64,000 nt of DNA from Natronobeatus ordinarius (GTDB lineage: Archaea; Halobacteriota; Halobacteria; Halobacteriales; Natrialbaceae), in assembly GCF_024362485.1 (NCBI RefSeq), contig NZ_CP101456.1:1798001-1862000 (forward strand). Reading direction: 5' to 3'. A program made the position numbers and the translations under genes. Within the stretch, counting starts at the first letter, position 1. Each line of letters begins with the position of its first letter. Under the pieces are notes generated by a model. The model saw only the letters and a list, made by a program, of their open reading frames with translations. It was not told where the DNA came from and ran no database searches. Positions 27,445 through 36,760 of the stretch are shown piece after piece.

Positions 27445-27986
27445 CCGACCACGTCGTCGACCCGACGCGCCGACCGACGGTCGTGAGCGGCGCTCTCGCA
27501 GCGATGGCCGCGCTCGTCGCCGTCGTCGTCGGGACCGCCGTCTCCAGTACTGCGGTCGCGATCGGTCTCGTCGGGACGCTCGTCTTCGCCGTCGGCGCTT
27601 CTCGTGGATCCAGGACCGCCGTCGACCTCGGCTGTCTCGCCCTCTTTCTCGGTGTCGTCGCCGGGGGCATCCAGGGTGGATCGGTCGAACGCACGCTGCT
27701 CGCGACCGTCGCGACGGTGTTCGCCTGGGACCTCGGCGGAAACGCGATCGACCTCGGCGAGCAGCTCGGACGGGAGGCCGACACCCGCCGACTCGAGGCC
27801 GTCCACGCTGGCTCGAGTCTCCTCGTCGGCCTCTCGGCTGCCACGCTCGGCTATGCGATCTACGTCTTCGCGGCCGATGGACAACCGGCGAGCGCGGTTG
27901 CCCTGCTGCTGGTCGCGACGTTGCTCGTCACGCTCGGGCTCGGGGCGAGCCGTCGGGGCTGGATCGGTCCACAGAACCGCCGGTAG
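27441..27986 (+). CDS. Haloarchaeal membrane protein of the DUF58 cluster (probably DUF7519)
   Basis: 181 aa from GTG at 27441 overlapping the DUF58 stop. Five to six short hydrophobic spans, with the conserved centre FAWDLGGNAIDLGEQLGREADTRRLE (in part). It regularly follows DUF58 genes in haloarchaea, though the family number is from memory. Probably a membrane partner of the DUF58 and DUF4129 proteins. Last gene of the operon; a 740-bp non-coding stretch follows. Confidence 0.7.
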   Translation: MTDHVVDPTRRPTVVSGALAAMAALVAVVVGTAVSSTAVAIGLVGTLVFAVGASRGSRTAVDLGCLALFLGVVAGGIQGGSVERTLLATVATVFAWDLGGNAIDLGEQLGREADTRRLEAVHAGSSLLVGLSAATLGYAIYVFAADGQPASAVALLLVATLLVTLGLGASRRGWIGPQNRR

Positions 27987-28723
27987 GGACGGCGGTAAGG
28001 CGGCAGCTGTACGGATTGCTGCGCCCAGTGACCGGCGCAACAGCAGCTGGTTCACGGTTGCGCTGGAATACGTACAGCAGCCTGCGTGACCTCCTCCTCG
28101 CCGTAAACGGTGAGGCTTCCCACGGCACCGCACCGCTGGGTTGGGATAGTTGTTGGTTTACGACCTGTCGGCATGACAGGCCGAAGGCGGGGTCACACCG
28201 GCGTTACTCCTATCCCGGCAAGGGACTCGGAGTTATCTTGGTGACCGAGACACCACAACGGTTCGAGAGGGTGTCTCGAGCGTGCTGGCTCTCGGAGTCC
28301 CGATATTGTGCATTTGAGTGGGCGGTGTGACCGCCTCGGTGTCTGTCATGCCATGTTTCGATTGGACTTAAATATCCGTGTTGCTGCTGAACGGTGATTG
28401 TGTCGGCGTTGTCGGATTCACTCCCGTTGAGCAAACCGAAGGTTTGCGATGCCCATCAGAACGCAAAGCGTTCTGAGGACGTCGTAAACGACGGGATTCT
28501 CTCCTTGTAGAAAGATAGTGTCCGAGGCTATTATCGTCTGGAAATATAACTAGCCGATGTTGGTAATGCACTATGGTAGTTCTACAGGTGGAGCAGGCCG
28601 AGTGCCTCGGGGCTTGACCCCGAGGCGGTTCACGAGTGAGTAGCTGTGCTCTGTTCGAGACTCATCAATCATTATAATGGTAGATCCATAATTTTATGTG
28701 GGTAAAATACAACGGTGGATCAT
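27987..28723. other. Hairpin-rich non-coding region
   Basis: No credible protein gene in 737 bp. It holds many perfect hairpins. GGGATAG (28143-28149) pairs with CTATCCC (28210-28216) around an inner CCTGTC-GGCAT-GACAGG (28164-28180). A 9-bp stem pairs 28246-28254 with 28270-28278. GGCGGT-GTG-ACCGCC occupies 28321-28335. Four more lie at 28431-28626 (see the mobile-element entry). The density exceeds anything else in the window. It may hold a structured RNA plus the ends of an IS200/IS605-type element. Confidence 0.6.
28421..28634. mobile_element. Candidate IS200/IS605-type remnant or miniature element (no transposase)
   Basis: Four perfect hairpins: GCAAACC-GAA-GGTTTGC (28431-28447), TCAGAACGC-AAA-GCGTTCTGA (28456-28476), CGTCG-TAAA-CGACG (28480-28493) and GCCTCGGGG-CTTGA-CCCCGAGGC (28604-28626). 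The last is followed by GGTTCAC (28627-28633). A GC hairpin followed by TTCAC is typical of the right end of TnpB-bearing IS200/IS605 elements, where the guide (omega/re) RNA ends. No TnpA or TnpB reading frame is present, so it would be a MITE or relic. Exact boundaries uncertain. Confidence 0.45.
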
Positions 28724-29779
28724 ATGGCAGGATTTGACAAGCAGACCCGCCGTAGCGTATTGAAAGCGGCAGGGGCAGCAGGGGTTGTGGGTATCGCCGG
28801 CTGTCTCGGTGACGACGATGGCCACACTGTTACGATCGCCGGGACGGCAAGTGGTAGTTCGACGCAGGCAGCCGCCCAGGCACTGGCCAGGGCCGCACAA
28901 GAACACAGCGACGAACTCACGGTAGACGTTCAGGAGACCGAAGGCTGGACGGCGAACATGTACGAGTTCGACTCGGGTGAGTTCAGTACTATCGGTGTGG
29001 ACAACAATTCGTGGGCCGCGGCGATCAACGGGAATTCACCGTTCGACGATGACCCCGTCGACAACTTACCGATGCAGGGGTTCCTCTTCACCAGTCTCGA
29101 AATGCACTGGGTGGCGATGGACGGCTCCGGCATCGAGTCGACGACCGACCTCCGCGACGGTGGGTACACCATCTACCCGATCGAACCTGGCTTCGGTACG
29201 CGGCTACTGACGGAGACGGTCCTCAAAGAAGACGGTATCTGGGACGCGAACGACATCAACAACGACGACACCGACGACATTCCGGGTGCCGTCGAGGAAG
29301 GTCGCGTCGACGCCCTCGCGCTGTACGGTTCGAACGGCGTCGACCTCTCCGGCTGGTGTCAGGAAGTCGACGCCAGGAGCGGCGGGCAGCTGTACGCCAT
29401 CGAAGCCGACGATCAGTTCGTCGAGTCGATCAATGCGATCGACGGTGCGACCCACGTCGTACAGGAGCCGTACGGCTACCAGCAAGACGTCACGAGCGAA
29501 CTCGGCCTCGACGAGGTCGACTTTTGGGCGCTGCAGGGACAGTGGGCGTTCGGTCCCGACGTCCACCCCGACGCCGTTTACGAGATGGCGCGAGTCGCAC
29601 ACGAACACCACGACACGATGCGCGAGTCCGACCCGACGACGCTCGACTACTCCGACCCGTCGGTGATGACCGACGTGCTCATGGATGACGTCGAGATCCA
29701 CCCGGGAATGGTCGAGTTCTACCAGGACCACGACGTCTGGGACGACAGCTGGGTCGAGGGTGAAGCGGACGCCGAGTAA
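28724..29779 (+). CDS. TAXI-family TRAP transporter solute-binding lipoprotein
   Basis: 351 aa from ATG at 28724, 29 nt after the TATA ATTTTATG (28691-28698); a GTG 9 bp upstream is less likely. The N-terminus has QTRRSVLKAAG, a hydrophobic run and IAGC, a Tat lipoprotein signal. The body has VTIAGTASGSSTQAAAQALARAA (in part), the TAXI pattern that normally reads GGxxGxxY near the start, and EEGRVDALALYGSNGVDLSG. TAXI proteins feed TRAP permeases with dicarboxylates or amino acids using an ion gradient. The fused permease gene follows at 90 bp. Confidence 0.87.
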   Translation: MAGFDKQTRRSVLKAAGAAGVVGIAGCLGDDDGHTVTIAGTASGSSTQAAAQALARAAQEHSDELTVDVQETEGWTANMYEFDSGEFSTIGVDNNSWAAAINGNSPFDDDPVDNLPMQGFLFTSLEMHWVAMDGSGIESTTDLRDGGYTIYPIEPGFGTRLLTETVLKEDGIWDANDINNDDTDDIPGAVEEGRVDALALYGSNGVDLSGWCQEVDARSGGQLYAIEADDQFVESINAIDGATHVVQEPYGYQQDVTSELGLDEVDFWALQGQWAFGPDVHPDAVYEMARVAHEHHDTMRESDPTTLDYSDPSVMTDVLMDDVEIHPGMVEFYQDHDVWDDSWVEGEADAE

Positions 29780-29869
29780 CAGACGCTGATACCGTGAGGC
29801 GCAAATTCTTCCTCGTTGATCAACGAGAGGCTGTGGCACGGATATGTACGCATAACGAGAGTAAATAAC

Positions 29870-32056
29870 ATGGATGCAGAACCACCGGAAGACGATGCCG
29901 ACGAATCGGCTGACCTCACAGACCGAGACACGGGCGTCGCCTGGGATGTCGATGAGAACCTGGCCGACCGACCGATCCGCGAGGTCCTCCGCGAACGGCT
30001 CTCGAGAGAGTCCCTCACAGAGAAGACGACGCTCTGGGCGCTCCTGACGTTCCTGTCGATCCCCTTCTGGCTGTACGTGATGTGGATGGCGTACCTCCAG
30101 GCACAGCTCACCGGAACGTCTCCCTACCGTGGGCAGTTCGGCGCCGGGTTCCTGGGCGGTATCATCGTGCTGTACGCGCTCCACGAGATGATCAAACGCG
30201 TCGGCGGTGGTGAACGGTTCATTTTGACGGACGTCAAAGCCCTCTTCTCACGCGAGAACGTCGGCGACACGCTCCTGTTGATCGTGGTGGTCCTGCTGGC
30301 TATCCCGACCGTCGTCTACGTCTACATCAACGCCCTCGACCTTGCCGGCCGCGGCGGCGCCAGCCGGCAGGAACTGTTCATGGCGGCGCTGTTTACGCTC
30401 ACGATGATCTACATCACGTGGCGTGCGTTCGGGATCACGTTTCTCGCGGTGTTACTCGCCGGCATGGCCTACGGGCTGTTCGGCACCCTCATTCCGGGAA
30501 CGCTCGGCCACTCTGGCATCTCACACACGCGGATGCTCCGCATCCTCGTCGTCAGCGTCGACGGGTTCTTCGGATTCCTCACGCAGCTCACCGCGGCGTG
30601 GATCGCCCTCTTCTTGCTCTATGCAGGAATGTTGAAGGCGTTCGGCGCGTTCGACCTAATTCTCCGGGCGGCCGTTCGATCGGCGAAGTACATCGACTCC
30701 GGGGTCGCCCAGACGGCGGTGATCGCGAGCGCCGTCATCGGATCGGTCAACGGCAGCCAGACTGCGAACGCGGGCATGACCGGCTCGTTTACGATCCCGA
30801 TGATGAAACGGAGCGGCGTCAAACCGGCGACCGCTGGCGGCATCGAATCGGTCGCGTCGACCTCCGGTCAGGTCCTGCCACCGGTGATGGGCGCCGGCGC
30901 GTTCGTGATGGCGACGCTCATCATGGGCGTCTCCTACATCGACGTCATCGTCGCGGGATTGATCCCCGCGACGATCCTCATGATCGTGATCGTCGTCGCC
31001 GTTCACTACGCGGCGGCCCCCCAGATCGAAGAGCCCGAGATGGACGAAATTTTCGATCAGCAGCTCACCCAGTTAGAGATCGCACTCGAGGGCATCAAGT
31101 TTGGAATTCCCCTCCTCATCCTGGTCTACCTGCTCGGGATCGTCCAGTACACGGTCATGACGTCGGCGTTCTGGACCGTTGTCGCGATGGCTGTCCTCGG
31201 CATGATAATTCCGACGGCCAAGAAAGCGCACGACACCTGGAGTCTCCGGCTCACCTTCTGGACGCTCATCGACACGCTCAAACAGACGGTGAACGGGTTC
31301 CGCGAGGGGATCATCGTCCTCGCACCGGTCGCGATCATCCTCGCTGCGATCAACGGCGTCGTCGACATCCTCATGGCGACCGGCGTGCCGACGGCGATTT
31401 CGCTCACGCTAATGGACCTCTCCGGCGGGGTGTTGCTGTTCGCTGCCATCATGGCGATGATCATCTGTATCCTGCTCGGCCTCGGGATGCCCACGACGGC
31501 TGCGTACACGATCGTCGCGCTGTTGATCGCACCGACGCTCGTCAACCAGTTCTTCCTGCCCGACTTCGCCGGGCACTTCTTCGTGTTCTACGCTGCGATC
31601 CTCGCCGGGTTGACGCCACCGATCGCCACGTGCGTCGCCGTCGCGACCGGTATCGCCGGCTCGAACTTCTGGCGGACGTGTTTCGAAGCGGTGAAAATCT
31701 CGTTTCCCCTCTTTCTACTCCCGTTCTCGTTCATCTACCACCCCGAGATCGTCAACCACCAGGGCGAACTCTCGACGGGCCTGATCCTGACGAGCGTGGT
31801 CATCCTGTTCGGTGCCCTCACCATCGTCCACGGCCTGAACTACCGGTTCGACCTCGACCGGGCACCACGGTACGCCCTTCGAGGCGTCTTCCTCGTCCTC
31901 GGCATCGTGATCATGGTCCACGAGGCGTTCGTGGTCCAGGTCGGCGCGCTCGGAATCGCCACGTTCCTCTACCTCACCCAGGCGGCCGTCGGCGAGTCGA
32001 CGCCGCTCGAGCGACTCCGTGGACTCACGGCCGGCATCAACGGTCGTCGTAAGTAG
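29870..32056 (+). CDS. TRAP transporter fused permease (DctQ-DctM, 4TM/12TM)
   Basis: 728 aa from ATG at 29870 (MDAEPPEDDADES). An acidic 60-residue N-terminus is followed by four spans (small-subunit part) and then a DctM-like domain. Diagnostic blocks: GSVNGSQTANAGMTGSFTIP, ASTSGQVLPPVMGAGAFVMA and LGLGMPTTAAYTIVALLIAP. Such fusions are the usual partners of TAXI binding proteins. It imports the solute with Na+ or H+. Ends 4 bp before a convergent small gene. Confidence 0.93.
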   Translation: MDAEPPEDDADESADLTDRDTGVAWDVDENLADRPIREVLRERLSRESLTEKTTLWALLTFLSIPFWLYVMWMAYLQAQLTGTSPYRGQFGAGFLGGIIVLYALHEMIKRVGGGERFILTDVKALFSRENVGDTLLLIVVVLLAIPTVVYVYINALDLAGRGGASRQELFMAALFTLTMIYITWRAFGITFLAVLLAGMAYGLFGTLIPGTLGHSGISHTRMLRILVVSVDGFFGFLTQLTAAWIALFLLYAGMLKAFGAFDLILRAAVRSAKYIDSGVAQTAVIASAVIGSVNGSQTANAGMTGSFTIPMMKRSGVKPATAGGIESVASTSGQVLPPVMGAGAFVMATLIMGVSYIDVIVAGLIPATILMIVIVVAVHYAAAPQIEEPEMDEIFDQQLTQLEIALEGIKFGIPLLILVYLLGIVQYTVMTSAFWTVVAMAVLGMIIPTAKKAHDTWSLRLTFWTLIDTLKQTVNGFREGIIVLAPVAIILAAINGVVDILMATGVPTAISLTLMDLSGGVLLFAAIMAMIICILLGLGMPTTAAYTIVALLIAPTLVNQFFLPDFAGHFFVFYAAILAGLTPPIATCVAVATGIAGSNFWRTCFEAVKISFPLFLLPFSFIYHPEIVNHQGELSTGLILTSVVILFGALTIVHGLNYRFDLDRAPRYALRGVFLVLGIVIMVHEAFVVQVGALGIATFLYLTQAAVGESTPLERLRGLTAGINGRRK

Positions 32057-32060
32057 CCGC

Positions 32061-32375
32061 TTACGTCGCGTCTCCGCTCGGTTCCCGACCGAGTTCTCGT
32101 TCGACCGATGCGACCTTTTCTTCTGCACCGGCGGTCGTCGTTCGCTTGTCGTCGATCTTCAGCAGCGTGCTCACCCGATCGCCGTCGACGGCCTCGTGGG
32201 CCGCCTGCGCCGCCGCGAACAGTTCGCCGATGTCCTCGGCTTCGATCGTCGTCCCCATCGGCGTCGTCTCGTAGGCGACGTCGAAGTCCTCGAGTGCGTC
32301 GACCGCCTTCGCGACTTCACTTGCCATGCTGTTTTCGACGACCGGCGCGACGCTCAGAAATCCGATGACCGTCAT
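32061..32375 (-). CDS. MTH1187-family thiamine-binding protein
   Basis: 104 aa. TVIGFLSVAPVVENSMASEVAKAV and YETTPMGTTIEAEDIGELF are the typical blocks of the YqgV/MTH1187 ferredoxin-like fold, which binds thiamine or its precursors in tested members. Convergent with the TRAP permease, with a 4-bp gap. Cytoplasmic. Its precise role in thiamine handling is not known. Confidence 0.82.
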   Translation of the reverse strand: MTVIGFLSVAPVVENSMASEVAKAVDALEDFDVAYETTPMGTTIEAEDIGELFAAAQAAHEAVDGDRVSTLLKIDDKRTTTAGAEEKVASVERELGREPSGDAT

Positions 32376-32496
32376 ACGCGAGCCGACGCGGCCGAGCGAA
32401 AAATAGCTGCTGGCATCTCATACGGTCCGCTGTGATTCGGTCCCGGTGACCGCTGCACCGCTCGAGCGATCGCCTAACACGGTACAACGCTCCGTC

Positions 32497-32850
32497 TCAG
32501 TGACTCGACGTCGGTCGTGGCGCCTCCGCCGGCGGGTAGATGAACACGTCACCGTTCGCGTGCACGTAGATCTCGTGATCGAGGGCGGTGAACGCCACGT
32601 GGCCACCCGTTCGTCGGGTCCCGTCGGTCTTGGGGCTGAAGATGCGCTCGAGGGCGTCGGGATCGACGCTGTCGTAGAGCGAAAACTCGCCCTGGGAGAC
32701 GTCGATGTCCGCGACGGTAGCGAGTGCGTGGACGATCGTCGTCGTTATGGTCGCACTTCCGTCGGCGTCGTACTGGAAGGCGTAGCGGTCGTTCGTCCGA
32801 TCGTACTGGGGACCGTGCGATTCGTCACTGGGAGGTATTTCGGCTTGCAT
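32497..32850 (-). CDS. HalOD1 output-domain protein
   Basis: 117 aa. The HalOD1 pattern is visible: DRYAFQYDADGSATITTTIVHALATVADID (in part), LYDSVDPDALERIF, and the C-terminal GHVAFTALDHEIYVHANGDVFIYP. HalOD1 is a haloarchaeal domain predicted to act as an output module in signalling; stand-alone copies like this are common and uncharacterised. Confidence 0.8.
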   Translation of the reverse strand: MQAEIPPSDESHGPQYDRTNDRYAFQYDADGSATITTTIVHALATVADIDVSQGEFSLYDSVDPDALERIFSPKTDGTRRTGGHVAFTALDHEIYVHANGDVFIYPPAEAPRPTSSH

Positions 32851-33002
32851 TGCGATACACTAGGATTCGATCTTCAATCTGACCGTTGCACACCGTCGTA
32901 CAAAAGTTAACCGGCTGTTACGACCGCTGGCATACCTCATATTCGTGGCCACATTACTGTATGAACGGTCACAGTGACTGGTCGGCTGAGCGATCCCGCC
33001 GG

Positions 33003-33758
33003 TCAGAGGTAAGAGGCGTCCCAGCGGGTCGCCTTCCGCCGATTCCCACAGGCGTTACACTCGATTCGTCCCATCGCGTCCATCGCGTTGTCCAACGAGT
33101 CGCAGTTGCCACAGAACCAGCCGTATCGCTGTGTGCCGTCCTCGTCCCGGTAGGCCGTGTAAAACGGCGCTTTCGACCCCCTGGCGGCCTCGCCGTAACT
33201 GACGAAGATCGTCTCGTCCTCGACCGTCACTGACTCGAGCGCGCGCCACTCCTCGTCGGGCTCGAGCGAGCTTTCGACGTAGACGTTCTCGGTGTGGGTC
33301 TCGTCGCCGACCTCGATCTCACGGGTGCCGATCCGTTCGAAGCCCTGGTTCTCGTAGAACTCGTTGCCGAGTTCGTTCTCCGCGAGGACGACGCCGCGGA
33401 TCTCGTCGGCCCCCGTCTCGAATAGTTTTTCTCGCGTGCGCGTCAGCAGGCGAACACCCGTCCCGCCACCACGGTGGTCCGGATCGACGTGCAGCCAGAG
33501 GATCTGGCCGACGTTGTGGCCGTCGCCGATGAACTCGCTCTGGGAGAAAGCGGCGACGCCGTCGTCCGTCTCGACGAGCAAGAGGAGGGCGTGTTCGCTC
33601 TCGATCATGCTGGCGATCGCGTCGTCGTCGTACCAGCGGTCGACGGCCGTCTCGACCGTCTCCTCGCCGAGAAAGTCGGTGTATGAGGACCGGAGCGAGC
33701 GGTGGGCGATGGACCTGACGACGTCGGCGTCGTCTGCGGTGGCTTCGCGGATCTCCAT
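33003..33758 (-). CDS. GNAT N-acetyltransferase with C-terminal zinc ribbon
   Basis: 251 aa. Residues 1-150 form a GNAT domain: MEIREATADDADVVRSI, then the acetyl-CoA loop HRGGGTGVRLL near 95, and ENELGNEFYENQGFERIG. The C-terminal 80 residues carry CGNCDSL and CNACGNRRKATRWD, a four-Cys zinc ribbon (DUF5816-like). The fusion suggests a protein or nucleic-acid acceptor; the substrate is not predictable. Confidence 0.85.
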   Translation of the reverse strand: MEIREATADDADVVRSIAHRSLRSSYTDFLGEETVETAVDRWYDDDAIASMIESEHALLLLVETDDGVAAFSQSEFIGDGHNVGQILWLHVDPDHRGGGTGVRLLTRTREKLFETGADEIRGVVLAENELGNEFYENQGFERIGTREIEVGDETHTENVYVESSLEPDEEWRALESVTVEDETIFVSYGEAARGSKAPFYTAYRDEDGTQRYGWFCGNCDSLDNAMDAMGRIECNACGNRRKATRWDASYL

Positions 33759-33865
33759 GCGTGCGAATACGACGTCCCCTTACAAAATGTATACGCCGGG
33801 TTTCCCGTGCTGGGGACGCGGGACCGATTCTACACGTTTATGTCGTTCCCCCCGGAGAACGGTGT

Positions 33866-34936
33866 ATGAGCGACGACAGTTCGCGCGACCCACCCGACGA
33901 CGAGTCCGACGTCTTCACCTATAACGGCGGACGAGTCGATCCCGGCGAGTCGGCGAACATCCGATACGGAATCAGCGAGACCTACCTCGGAGACCCCATC
34001 CGAATTCCGGTCACCGTAATCAACGGCGAACACCCCGGCCCGACGGTGTTCCTCTCGGCGGCGGCCCACGGCGACGAACTCAACGGGATCGAAGTCGTTC
34101 GCGAGGTCGCCCACGACTGGGATCACTCGGTCTTACACGGCACGCTCGTCTGTCTCCCGGTGATGAACGTGCCGGGGTTTCAGGCACAGGAGCGCTACTT
34201 GCCGATCTACGACCGCGACCTCAACCGATCGTTTCCGGGCCGTGAGGGATCGACCAGCGCGCGCCGGATGGCCCACCGCATCTTCACGAACTTCATCGAA
34301 CCCTGTGACCTCGGGGTCGACTTTCACACCTCTACGCGCGGACGCACGAACATGCTCCACGTCAGAGCCGACATGGACCGTCCCGAGGTCGCCCGCGTCG
34401 CCAACGCGTTCAGCTCGAACGTCATCATCGCGGGCGAAGGCCCCTCTGGAACCCTCCGGCGCGAGGCGACCGAAGCTGGCGTCCCGACGATCACCGTCGA
34501 GATGGGCGAAGCTCACCGATTTCAACGCGGGTTGATCGACCGCGCACTGACCGGCGTCGCGAGCGTCCTCGCGGAGTTCGGCCTCCACCGCGAGTCGTCG
34601 GTCCACTGGCCCGGCTGGCGAACCGTCATCGACGACGCCGACGAGAAGACCTGGCTGCGCGCCGACGCCGGCGGCATCGTCGACATGAAACTCGGCCGCG
34701 GCGAACTCGTCCGCGAGGGCGAGGCGATCTGTGACATCACCAACCCGTTCAAAGAAGAAGAGGACATCGTCACCGTCGAAGCGCCCTTTACGGGGCTGAT
34801 CGTCGGCGTCCTCGAGAATCCCGTCGTCTATCCCGGCAATCCGCTGTGTCACCTCGTCGGCCTCTCCGAGGACACCCTCCTCGCCCTCGAGCGCGAACTC
34901 GCCAGTGGCGATCCGATCGCGGACGTCCTCGAGTGA
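33866..34936 (+). CDS. Succinylglutamate desuccinylase/aspartoacylase family protein (M14-type)
   Basis: 356 aa from ATG at 33866, about 27 nt after a TATA-like CGTTTATG (33836-33843). The zinc site is AAHGDELNGIE (His and Glu) together with VDFHTST (His in the third position). The C-terminal beta domain (RADAGGIVDMKLGRGELVREGE in part) resembles a biotinyl/lipoyl-like cap. It hydrolyses an N-acyl amino acid or related amide. No arginine-degradation genes are adjacent, so the AstE name should not be used. Confidence 0.87.
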   Translation: MSDDSSRDPPDDESDVFTYNGGRVDPGESANIRYGISETYLGDPIRIPVTVINGEHPGPTVFLSAAAHGDELNGIEVVREVAHDWDHSVLHGTLVCLPVMNVPGFQAQERYLPIYDRDLNRSFPGREGSTSARRMAHRIFTNFIEPCDLGVDFHTSTRGRTNMLHVRADMDRPEVARVANAFSSNVIIAGEGPSGTLRREATEAGVPTITVEMGEAHRFQRGLIDRALTGVASVLAEFGLHRESSVHWPGWRTVIDDADEKTWLRADAGGIVDMKLGRGELVREGEAICDITNPFKEEEDIVTVEAPFTGLIVGVLENPVVYPGNPLCHLVGLSEDTLLALERELASGDPIADVLE

Positions 34937-35072
34937 CGCCGGGGACGCGTCTCGGACGCTCTCGTTCGGTCCCGTCAACGTTTGCCTGAAACCGCCTCTC
35001 GCACGGTCATTCCCGCTCACGAGAGGAAAGTAACTTCTATACGCTCACGGTCTCAACCGTCGGGATGAGAGT

Positions 35073-35501
35073 ATGAGCCAGTCTTACAATCGCGGTCTCA
35101 TCGAGGACTTCGGCCGCTGGAAGGAGTTCTCGGCTGGGATGTGGGCATGGATCTTCCACAAGTTCACCGGGTGGATGTTGATCGGCTACCTGTTCACTCA
35201 CATCGCCGTACTGAGCACCGCCATCGGCGCGGCGAGCGGTGATCCGGCGTTGATCCAGCAGGAAACGGACGTCTACACGACCACGCTCCAGGGACTCGAG
35301 GAGCTCCTCCTGATCCGCATCCTCGAGGTCGGGCTGCTCGCAGTCGCGGTGTTTCACATCTTAAACGGCATCCGACTGCTGATGGTCGATCTCGGGATCG
35401 GACTCGACTCCCAGGATAAGAGCTTCTACGCGTCGCTGATCCTCACCGGGATCATCACGATCGCCAGCGTCCCGACGTTCCTCCACGGGGTGGGTCTCTA
35501 A
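35073..35501 (+). CDS. sdhC: Succinate dehydrogenase cytochrome b556 subunit (SdhC)
   Basis: 142 aa. Three spans; [22 protein letters not shown] in part is the SdhC quinone-site helix and [15 protein letters not shown] provides the haem-ligand His. A TATA TTCTATAC (35035-35042) lies 34 nt before the ATG. The ATG of sdhD overlaps its stop by 1 bp. Membrane anchor of complex II. Confidence 0.93.
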   Translation: MSQSYNRGLIEDFGRWKEFSAGMWAWIFHKFTGWMLIGYLFTHIAVLSTAIGAASGDPALIQQETDVYTTTLQGLEELLLIRILEVGLLAVAVFHILNGIRLLMVDLGIGLDSQDKSFYASLILTGIITIASVPTFLHGVGL

Positions 35502-35866
35502 TGGCCGAACGCTACTCCTCGTTCGCTCCGGGTGGAACGGCGTGGCTGCTCCAGCGGATCACGGCGGCGTTCCTGGTCGTCACGCTCGCGTTTCACTTCT
35601 TCCTGCTCCACTTCGTCAACCATGCAGCCGACGTCACGTTCCTGCAGACGCAGGCGAGAATGTCCGACGTCGGATACTTCCTGACGATGGTGCTGTTCCT
35701 GATCGCCGCGGCGTTCCACGGCGTCAACGGCGTCTACAACGCGCTGATCAATCAGGGACTGAAAGGCACCCAGAAGACAGTAGTGCTTGTGGTGCTTACC
35801 CTCGCTGGAATTGCACTGGTCGTCCAGGGAATCTGGGTCGCACTCGCCATGGGAGGCTGGATCTAA
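35501..35866 (+). CDS. sdhD: Succinate dehydrogenase membrane anchor subunit (SdhD)
   Basis: 121 aa. Three spans, with WLLQRITAAFLVVTLAFHFF and AAFHGVNGVYNALINQ, the second anchor subunit with a haem-region His. The stop is one base before the sdhB ATG. Confidence 0.92.
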   Translation: MAERYSSFAPGGTAWLLQRITAAFLVVTLAFHFFLLHFVNHAADVTFLQTQARMSDVGYFLTMVLFLIAAAFHGVNGVYNALINQGLKGTQKTVVLVVLTLAGIALVVQGIWVALAMGGWI

Positions 35867-35867
35867 G

Positions 35868-36755
35868 ATGAGTACCCAACAGCAAGAACCCGAACAACCC
35901 GACACGCAGGAAGCACCGGCTGATCCGGAGATGAAGGGGGAGGAGTCCCCCCAGCAGAAGCGGCTCAAGCGCAAGGAAGAAGACGCGGCGGCGCGCGAGA
36001 AAGCCGCCGACGCGAGCGAACTCGAGGGCGAGACCGTCCTCATCAAGGTGTTCCGCTACGATCCCGAGGTCGCGGACAAACAGGAGCCGCGCTTCGACGA
36101 GTTCCACGTCCCCTACGAGAAGGGGATGACGGTGCTCGACGCGGTCATGTACGCCCGGGACACCTACGACTCGTCGCTCACGTTCCGTCACTCCTGTCGA
36201 CAGGCCGTCTGTGGCTCGGACGCCTTCTTCATCAACGGCAAGCAGCGACTGGCGTGTAAGACCCAGCTCAGCGATCTTAGCTGGCCGGTCCGCGTCGAGC
36301 CGCTCCCCCACCAGGAGGTCGTCAAAGACCTCGTGGTCGACATGGAGCACTTCTACGAGCAGATGCACGCCGTCGAGCCGTACTTCCAGAGTGAAGACCT
36401 GCCCGGGGGCGAACTCGAGGAACAGCGCCAGAGCCGGGAGAACCGCGAGAAGATCAAGATGTCCTCGCGGTGTATCTGGTGTGCGGCCTGTATGTCCTCG
36501 TGTAACATCGCCGCGGGCGACAACCAGTATCTGGGTCCGGCGGCGATCAACAAGGCCTACAAGTTCGCGATGGACGACCGCGAGGAAGCCGAGCTCAAAG
36601 AACACCGACTCCGCATCTTAGAGCAGGAACACGGCGTCTGGCGGTGTCAGACCCAGTTCTCCTGTACCGAGGTGTGTCCGAAGGACATCCCGCTCACCGA
36701 GCACATCCAGGAGCTCAAGCGTGAAGCGGTGAAGAAGAACCTGAAATTCTGGTAA
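35868..36755 (+). CDS. sdhB: Succinate dehydrogenase iron-sulfur subunit (SdhB)
   Basis: 295 aa from ATG at 35868. About 55 acidic/charged residues precede the ferredoxin domain. The [2Fe-2S] site reads CRQAVCGSD ... RLAC, with Asp in the third ligand position as in E. coli SdhB, so this is not a defect. CIWCAACMSSC and CQTQFSCTEVCPKDIP provide the [4Fe-4S] and [3Fe-4S] clusters. Passes electrons from SdhA to quinone. Confidence 0.96.
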   Translation: MSTQQQEPEQPDTQEAPADPEMKGEESPQQKRLKRKEEDAAAREKAADASELEGETVLIKVFRYDPEVADKQEPRFDEFHVPYEKGMTVLDAVMYARDTYDSSLTFRHSCRQAVCGSDAFFINGKQRLACKTQLSDLSWPVRVEPLPHQEVVKDLVVDMEHFYEQMHAVEPYFQSEDLPGGELEEQRQSRENREKIKMSSRCIWCAACMSSCNIAAGDNQYLGPAAINKAYKFAMDDREEAELKEHRLRILEQEHGVWRCQTQFSCTEVCPKDIPLTEHIQELKREAVKKNLKFW

Positions 36756-36760
36756 CAATC

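Noticed and set aside
36211-36330. Loss of an Fe-S ligand in SdhB (Asp in the third position)
   Set aside because: E. coli SdhB has the same CGSD arrangement with a functional [2Fe-2S] cluster.
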